A DNA stretch of 64,000 nt, taken from contig KV419400.1 in NCBI GenBank assembly GCA_001630475.1, forward strand, positions 1,083,938 through 1,147,937, written 5' to 3'. The notes beneath the pieces are model-generated. The model ran no database searches. It saw only the letters and a program-made list of their open reading frames with translations, and was not told the origin of the DNA. This stretch comes from Sistotremastrum niveocremeum HHB9708 (Eukaryota; Basidiomycota; Agaricomycetes; Sistotremastrales; Sistotremastraceae). The position numbers and the translations under genes were made by a program. Each line of letters begins with the position of its first letter. Position 1 is the stretch's first letter. Shown here piece after piece: positions 57,637 through 64,000 of the stretch.

Positions 57637-57957
57637 ATGGAGATCTCTGAGATCACATCGATAACGACCCATGCTCCGTCCTCCCTGAGCTCGTCGGCGT
57701 TAGACCGACTCTCTGCTCGCCGACGCCGGCCCGCACTCTCCCTCCACTCCGAGCACAGCCCCAGCCTAACCCAACCCAGCTCGTCGACAGCGGGCAGGCC
57801 ATCGCTCTCCGATCCAGCATCGGATCCCCATCAATCAGACTCTGTCGGCGAACACCGGCCCATCATTAAAGAAAGAATAAATATACTTCCGCAATTTGCT
57901 TCCATGGCGCAGCAGCGCATCAAATATACTCGTGTAGCTGGCCAAGAGCTGTGGTAA
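57637..57957 (+). CDS. Possible small hypothetical protein, 106 residues
   Basis: A single open frame, Ser/Pro/His-rich (SALDRLSARRRRPALSLHSE), ending IKYTRVAGQELW. It lies between the divergent GNAT gene and bL9m. No motif recognised. A donor-like GGTAACA overlaps the stop, so it could be a first exon, but I found no convincing continuation. May be chance. Confidence -1.
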   Translation: MEISEITSITTHAPSSLSSSALDRLSARRRRPALSLHSEHSPSLTQPSSSTAGRPSLSDPASDPHQSDSVGEHRPIIKERINILPQFASMAQQRIKYTRVAGQELW

Positions 57958-57996
57958 CACTATGAATCAACCGTCGAGTGAGCACTCACTTTCGTC

Positions 57997-58128
57997 CTAG
58001 CGCTGCAGGTGACTCGACCAGATCCTGACGCCCGCAGCTAGCACAGAGTACCATAACATTACCATTAGTAGCACACTCCAGTAGACGGCACCGAACACCC
58101 TCGGAGCCCATGGCATTAGATCGTCCAT
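57997..58128 (-). CDS. Candidate 43-residue single-span membrane micropeptide
   Basis: Short frame from the ATG at 58126-58128 to a stop at 57997-57999: MDDLMPWAPRVFGAVYWSVL, then LMVMLWYSVLAAGVRIW and SSHLQR. It has one clear hydrophobic span flanked by an acidic N-terminus and basic C-terminus. No family recognised, no splice evidence, so it may be chance. Confidence -1.
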   Translation of the reverse strand: MDDLMPWAPRVFGAVYWSVLLMVMLWYSVLAAGVRIWSSHLQR

Positions 58129-58458
58129 TGTTTGTAATTTCCGAGTTCAATTTGACGCGAGTCAGTCCCCAAAGCAGCCGAGCATGACGACGACGACGCC
58201 GACGACGCTGCTAGCCAGTCTCCGTGTCTCAGGAGTCCCCAGAGCGCTCCCCATCTTATGAATAGAACGAGCGAAGATACACAGCATGTCTGTCAGCCTT
58301 GAATCTGCTTTCTCCAGAGAACAAGACAACGTGTAGACTAAGAGCCCGGCATTCGCCGGCTACTTCCGCTTTCTCGTCCTCGCTGTGCTCTTGGGCGATC
58401 ACACCAGTTTCATCACAAGGCTTTCGGTCACCGCGTTTCAGGTACAACCACGTCTCCC

Positions 58459-59305
58459 ATGTTTTCCCTACGTGTCTCCCCGACGACACGCCCCCACCTC
58501 CCACCGTCGCTTGCACCAGTCTTGAGAGTCAGTCACCTTCGCTTGCTGCTTTCAAAAAATCAGAAAAATGTGCTCAATCAATCTGTAGCGCTACCGCCAC
58601 CTCAAGGCACATCGTTCTATCCAAGTCCAGCTGCTCGCCGATGTGCCAGGTCTCGGACAAACAGGTCTAGTCCATCCAAGCCTCCAAGCCACGCTAAATT
58701 CTGATACCATCCTCTTTCAGGTACCGTCCAGACGGTCGCCCCGGGATATATGCGGAACATACTATATCCTTACAAGAAGGCTCGTTACCTTGTCCAGGGT
58801 CCCAAGATCCTAGATCGAGCCTATGCAAGTTTTTTTCTCCTTCGCAACTCCCTCTTCATCCAATGACGTCGTCCCCTTCCAGTCTCCCCAAGACACATCC
58901 CTCGACGAGCTCAACACAATGGCCCAGCAACTAATCAACCTCCCCGAAATTGCTTTCGAGCGCCCTGCCCGCCCAAGACCGTTTTCACCCACTACCTCTG
59001 AATCTTTACTCTACCGACCGATTTCACTTTCGGATGTTGCGAAGCATCTCTCGGACGCCTACGGCTACACAAGGCTACAGCCTCCAGACGCGGTCTTCTC
59101 GATAGTTGGAAAACCGGCCACAGTCGCAGGGCTGAGGTCAACCGGGACGCATGCTATCCACGTTACTCTGCGTTCTGGACAGGTTATCCCATTAACCGTC
59201 CTCATCCGCCGAAAAGGTCGATCCCAAGACGCAGAGCAGGACCAAGGGCTGGCACTTGCCACAGAAGATCAAGCTAGCAGCAGGACGTTGGTTGCACCAT
59301 CGTGA
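58459..59305 (+). CDS. Mitochondrial large-subunit ribosomal protein bL9m
   Basis: Four exons give about 223 residues. Exon 1 (58459-58527) is a presequence, MFSLRVSPTTRPHLPPSLAP. Exon 2 (58589-58664) reads RYRHLKAHRSIQVQLLADVP and GLGQT. Exon 3 (58721-58824) gives GTVQTVAPGYMRNILYPYKK with ARYLVQGPKILDRAY. Exons 2 and 3 join into the bL9 N-terminal domain (QVQLL-DVPGLGQ-G...VAPGYMRN-LYP), which is diagnostic. Exon 4 (58883-59305) supplies SPQDTSLDELNTMAQQLINL and a C-terminal domain with DVAKHLSDAYGYTRLQP. The third intron (58825-58882) starts GCAAGT, so it is a GC-AG intron in this model: it keeps the frame with phase 0 on both sides, while GT donors nearby do not. Confidence -1.
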
Positions 59306-61072
59306 TATTCTTGCTTCAGTAGGATCCGACCATACGTGCGCGACCCCCAGACACTCGTCGGTTTTTCACTCAAAAGATATGCACCACCGCGATCGTTCCG
59401 TTCATGTGCCATGATAAATGACAGCAACAAATGTCGTTATCGAAGTCTCGAGTCGGCACGAGGAGCATCAATGACTCAATAGCATGGGTCGTTTCGATCT
59501 TATCATTCAATCGTAATGCAGTGCGGCACTTGAAAGGTGACTCTTGGCTGCGTGTGGTGAAAATGTATCCATTTCTGCATAGTGACATTTTCACAGTCAT
59601 TGTCCTTCCGGATAAACTACTCGATGATGTATATACTGATCTGGCTAGACTGGGAGAATCAACGAAATGCGGATATTAGTCTAGGGTGATCAAAAGGCGC
59701 AGCGAACGGTTGATCCTGGGTTCTGATGCAATTGCGAGGGACGCGTTGTTGCTCCGCCGAAGCACGCGCCCCTAGAAGCCTAACGGTTGCATAAGCCTGA
59801 AAATCGGGCTTCCATACCGGCAACACACACAGGGGAGATCGCTATCAGGGTCATTCGCCATCGGGAGGCTAGCTACGGATAGGGACACCGCACGGGACCG
59901 ACAGCCTGGTAGCCTAGCTGACCCTTGCTCCCAAGTTTCTTCATGCGCAAGTTTCATACGGCGGATAGCAACACGGTCCTTTTGGCATCGTTCACACGAT
60001 ATTTTGATGGAAGGTGTCGCGCCAGATCCGACCAAGGCTTTCATGAGAGATTTTACCCTGGAAAATTGATATGAAACTGGGGCGAGATGGGAAATTGATG
60101 CGTAGCACCAGGCGCGGAGTGCAAGTGTGTGCCAGGTCGCGGGCGGGAATTCTAAAATGGCTGCACGGGTGGGGTAATGCTGAAACGTGCCTCGCGTAAT
60201 GAAAGATAAGTGGATTGCGAACGGATATTAATCGACTCCATCCACGCATCACGCATCGTCCGGGCCTTGCAAGTCGAGCAGGTAGCTTCTCCGGCCGAGC
60301 GTGTCGACCAGATCGAAAAGAGAAACAGAGTAGATATGAACCCCCAACCCTGTAAATGATCGTTCGACAAACTCGTGCACTACTCGTCTGAACGGTCATA
60401 TTGACATAAGAAGGTATATGGACCACCAAGATGACTGTCGCGCACCCTTTGATTACATCCACAAATCAGGGAGGAAGGTCAAACAAAGTGCACCAAAGAA
60501 CTCTCGCGTGGCTGCACTCCTTGTATGGCACTCAAGGGAAGAAAAAGAAGTGGGACGTGCCAGGTCGGGAACAAGGTGGTAACACGAGCTGGGAATCCAT
60601 TCTGCGAAAACAGCCTTTGCCTGTCGACAGCGGACTCGAGTTTCAGCTCCAATTTTGTTCGGACAACGCACAAAGAGACCCAGCCCCGTTTGTGCGTCGT
60701 CTATATGATGTCCCTGCACAGGTCTTACTACCGTTCAGAACGAGGGTGGCAGCGAGAGAGTCGCTCTGGGGCCGGTGCTTAGAGCGAAGAGCGGCAACGG
60801 CCGAGAAGGACGTTGAAGGCTTGTGCGAACACGACAAAGCGAGTTGGTCAAGCTCGCGATGTAAGTTGATCGTCTCCCGCGACCCAGACAGTGCGCTCAT
60901 CGAGTCACTCGCAGTCCTCAACGTCATCCATTCAGCCATTGGGACTCGTACTTTGTCCTAGAACGGCGTCCTCCCATCGCCTAGATATCTCAATTTGAGA
61001 CATTTTGGATGTAAGAGCGTCCTATCTGCGATTTCAGGGTGCGCCCACTGATCGTTTGGCTCATCTTGATAG
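59306..61072. other. 1.77-kb region without recognised gene
   Basis: Between bL9m and the forkhead gene. It holds overlapping unnamed frames: 59992-60462 (-), Arg/His/Pro-rich, and 60431-60961 (+), neither with a recognised motif or splice pattern. Probably a long regulatory region for the forkhead gene, possibly with non-coding RNA. Confidence -1.
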
Positions 61073-61948
61073 ATGGAATTTGAGGAAGCTAGTTCTTCTG
61101 GTCAAATACAGTCTGCTGTACACCCCGAACATCCAGGATGCCCCGATAATCTGAATTGTCTCCCGGATAGTGAAGTCAAACCTAGAGATACATTTGCAAC
61201 CATCATCAGATGTGCGATCATGGGGGCGCCCCATAAACGGATGACTCTGGCTGCTATCTACACAGCCATTGAAGCCAAGTATCCCTACTATCGAGATGCC
61301 GGTCCAGGCTGGAAAGTGAGTTCAGCCCGCAGTGGCCTGTGCAACGCCACTCTTGAATGACCTTGGCTATCTTTTTCTTCCAAACAGAATACTGTTCGCC
61401 ATGTCCTATCTACATCACAGCAATTTGAAAAATCTCGAAGGCCGATCACGGAGCCAGGCAAGGGCGGATACTGGTCCGTGAACTTGACAGTCACACCCAA
61501 GGGCGAAAATCCTCGTCAACGAAAATCGGCGCCTCTGAAACAGCTCGCTCGTCCTGATCCTATCCCTTCCCCTGGGTGGATGATCAATCCACGGCCAACA
61601 TCAACGGTTTGCCACCACTTTCTGTGGTTATTTGCATGTTCAATGCTCAGTGGAGATTAGGATCTGGCGTATGTACGGACCCTGCAAAGTCTCAGCGAGC
61701 CCCAAGACGAATCCCACTATATCACTCAGGAACAAGTTGCTCTGGCAGCCCATCTTGCTCATCTCCCCCACCCTACTCAGTACCATTTGTCCGCCCATGC
61801 CGGACCATACGCCCAAAACCCCGCGATCCAACAGCTTACTCCTATGATGTATGCGTACAACAACGCAGGCGATAGACCCGGTTGGCTGAATGAAGTTAGC
61901 TGGAGCGTCACCCCACTGGGACATGTTGCTTCGGGGGCTCAGACTTAA
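61073..61948 (+). CDS. Forkhead-domain transcription factor
   Basis: Single forkhead winged-helix domain near the N-terminus, joined from two exons. Exon 1 starts MEFEEASSSGQIQSAVHPEH and gives KPRDTFATIIRCAIMGAPHK, RMTLAAIYTAIEAKYPYYRD and AGPGWK. After a roughly 70-nt intron (about 61315-61387) exon 2 gives the recognition helix NTVRHVLSTSQQFEK and the wing GKGGYWSVNL. A basic region follows (PRQRKSAPLKQL). A second intron, probably GTTTGC...AG with both ends in phase 0, joins to DLAYVRTLQSLSEPQDESHY, YITQEQVALAAHLAHLP and a Gln/Pro/Tyr-rich tail ending HVASGAQT, stop at 61946-61948. Compared with the common NS(I/V)RHNLS helix, the second Asn is Val here. Target genes unknown. Convergent with the dehydrogenase gene. 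Confidence -1.
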
Positions 61949-62135
61949 AGTTCTCTGTTTTCTTGCTATGAGATGTTAGCTAGCTTGGACTATATCACTC
62001 GACAAACAGTTGTACGGTGAACGTTGTACGATTCTCTTTCGGCTCTTGATGCCTCTTAAACGACGGAAAACAGATATACAGATGAGTTGTGAATGGTTAC
62101 ATGATACAAAGTTGGACGTTGTTTCTGCTGGACTT

Positions 62136-63633
62136 CTACTCTTTTACGACCTTGGTTTCCTGGGAGATACGTGAGAATGAGATAGTTAAAATCATAGCAA
62201 TTGATCGCACCTCTTCGTATGTGAATGGTGGTCGTCCGGCCGCTACACGAGAACCAGCAACCAAAGCACTCCAATCCAGAATTTCATTCTTGGCGACACC
62301 TTTGGCTTCTTCTGCTTGATGAAGCGCTCTCGCAGTAAGCAAGTGTTGATGAGCAATGTCGATGACGGGCATGGGTGAGTTGTGCGCTGTCAGTAATCGC
62401 CGAATGTGACTGGATGAACGTAAGATTATTCGATTAGGAGAAGGGAGTCATGAACCTACGTTGCATCCTTGATGCCTCCATCAATAGCGAAGCCTTTGCT
62501 TCCATCGAATTCATTATCGAGCATTTTCTTTCCGTAGTTCAAGAAACTACATCGAGGTTAGAGGTTATCTTCAATTTTGTAAAGATAGAGCATACGGAGC
62601 AGCGGGCATGAAATCTGAAGTAAACGACCTTAAAGCAGGTTTCGTGGCTGAGAGATAATGGAAAGCGTACCTTTGACAAATTCATAGAGCTACAGGACGA
62701 TAAGACTGGGGCGAGTAGGACAAGCGACATACATACATTATCAGTTCCGACGCCAGATTTATCCGCCAATGTCATGGCTTCTCCAAGCAGCTCGATTGAA
62801 CCCAGGATCAGCGAGTTTCCGAGGAGTTTGAAGGTAGGAGCTTGGTGAAACGACGTCATAATGGCTTCACGGAAGCTATTAAGCGGACGAACTCACCCTT
62901 CTCCACGTTGCCTCCAAGATCGATCACTTTCTTGACAACACCAGGAACAACCAGATATCCGACAACCTTCTTGGAACGATAGTCTCCCGACATGACCATG
63001 ACAAGCTGGCTCTTGGCCGCAGCCGCCGGAGGACCGAAGACGGGTGCGGTAAGGAAGTGAGTATGTTCGATGGAAGAGAGTAAGGAGTCCAATTCGCCTT
63101 GACATTGTTGAGTTGAGCGCGTTAAATTGAATATTTAATGCATTTACCCGCTAGGGTTGGGTAGATTGTTGAGGTCTCCACGAAGATCTTTGGTTTATCG
63201 AGCTTTGCGTTCTGAGCGAGCAGTTATGAGAATATGATGAAGCGTTATATGCAAGGCTTACTTCTAGAGCTGCTTTGAAAGCGGCATATACAGATTTGAC
63301 GGCCTCATCAGTCCCCAGACTGGTGAAGATGACGTCGCACTCTAGGGCGATCTGGGCGGGACTGTCTGCCACTCTGACTTTATGGCCGAGCTCTTTGAGG
63401 AGGGCTTCGGTCCTTGATGCGGTACGATTGTAAACTAGAACAGGGCCTGAGCCTGCTGGGTGAGAATGGGAGTGAGTCGCGAGATTCTTGGCCATCTGGT
63501 AGCCCATCGCTCCGAGACCGACCCAGCCGATGACTGGAGTGTGCACGGACGGCGTTGGTGGTCTTGAGAACGGCAGACCAGCATGGCCTTTGGACGGTGT
63601 GTGGTGATCTGAGTGAGAGGGCGAGAGCGACAT
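62136..63633 (-). CDS. 3-hydroxyisobutyrate-dehydrogenase-like oxidoreductase
   Basis: NAD(P)-dependent beta-hydroxyacid dehydrogenase family. The start MSLSPSHSDHHTPSKGHAGL is a disordered leader. The Rossmann motif is IGWVGLGAMGYQMAKNLATH (GxGxMG), followed by VLVYNRTASRTEALL and DVIFTSLGTDEAV. After introns come KLDKPKIFVETSTIYPTL, the substrate-binding DSLLSSIEHTHFLTAPVFGP, VMVMSGDYRSKKVV, APTFKLLGNSLILGSIELLG and EAMTLADKSGVGTDN. The usual catalytic Lys lies in the KLLGN helix. C-terminal exons give GFAIDGGIKDATHIRRLLTA and MPVIDIAHQHLLTARALHQA, then ETKVVKE and the stop at 62136-62138. The exact substrate cannot be told: the family includes 3-hydroxyisobutyrate, tartronate semialdehyde and glyoxylate reductases. 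Confidence -1.
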
Positions 63634-64000
63634 TGTGGGTCGGACTGAGGCTTCACTCGGAGATATCTAATGCACTTCATCGACGAATGCGGAAAGTGCG
63701 TCCATATCCGTTTCGAACTCTTGGTCAGATTTAATATTCTGACAAATGCCGCGAATATTCTGGGCCCTCTATATGCTGCCATTCGTCTCGTCCATCTATA
63801 TGCTGCCAATATACTCAATATAATCGAGTCGACCAGATCTCACGAGATCGTCACCGTGCGGAAATTGCCGAAAGCTTCCGCGTATTTTTATTTTTCTGGT
63901 GCAGCCACTGCGTCGACAGATCAGTTTCCGGGGCCGGGAAACCCCGGGGTTTTGCATTGGATAGTTTAAGTACACATTACGATTTTCATGCCGAGACAAT
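63634..64000. promoter_or_regulatory. Upstream region of the dehydrogenase gene, window edge
   Basis: About 370 bp. It holds a short direct repeat CTATATGCTGCCA (about 63770-63815) and a GC-rich imperfect palindrome near 63928-63953. No gene seen before the window ends. Confidence -1.

Overview
The window looks like nuclear DNA of a filamentous basidiomycete fungus, most likely an Agaricomycete. Genes are dense (about 33 recognisable protein genes in 64 kb, on both strands) and are cut by many short introns, usually 45-60 nt, with GT..AG ends and a CTGAC/CTAAC-like branch point. The set includes fungal families such as Zn2Cys6 factors with a fungal-specific regulatory domain, a GPI-anchored chitin deacetylase, Ugo1, and mS35. 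All gene models here are spliced by eye from reading frame and family conservation, so inner exon borders are inferences unless stated.

Layout. 0-4.7 kb (+): a secreted glycerophosphodiester phosphodiesterase, then three nuclear genes for mitochondrial proteins in a row (Rieske protein, bS16m, mS35). 4.8-5.3 kb: a complete 478-bp non-autonomous hAT-type element with a perfect 8-bp target duplication, sitting 23 bp before the start codon of a nitrilase gene (5.3-6.5 kb). 6.7-13.3 kb (+): an orphan ORF, SAC1 phosphoinositide phosphatase, a SET/NAP histone chaperone and a chitin deacetylase. 13.7-17.0 kb (-): Ugo1-like carrier and a CoA-type Nudix protein, divergent from a bZIP factor. 17.3-21.8 kb (+): bZIP, COX19, a Ste20/FRAY kinase. 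22.0-24.7 kb (-): LSM5 and importin alpha. 25.1-39.2 kb (+): Zn2Cys6 factor, prephenate dehydratase, MFS transporter, CPSF30/Yth1, a 1.8-kb empty stretch, a second Zn2Cys6 factor, and an Ngl2-type nuclease. 39.4-42.5 kb (-): a Dbl-type RhoGEF. 43.0-45.6 kb (+): MEMO1 homologue and a triple-KH protein. 46.1-57.3 kb (-): NUFIP1-like, exonuclease V, RNF10-like RING protein, arrestin-like protein and a GNAT acetyltransferase. 58.5-61.9 kb (+): bL9m and a forkhead protein. 62.1-63.6 kb (-): a 3-hydroxyisobutyrate-dehydrogenase-like enzyme.

The genes are mostly conserved housekeeping functions with no evident shared pathway. Mitochondrial function recurs (Rieske, bS16m, mS35, Ugo1, COX19, exonuclease V, bL9m). 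RNA processing recurs too (LSM5, Yth1, Ngl2, KH, NUFIP1). I found no CRISPR array, tRNA, rRNA, secondary-metabolite cluster or virus-like region. I did not find a clearly new biological system. The most notable signals are structural: the hAT-type element in the nitrilase promoter, a 7-nt micro-exon carrying an iron-sulphur cysteine behind a GC-AG intron in exonuclease V, and a 5-nt micro-exon splitting a zinc-ligand codon in one Zn2Cys6 factor.
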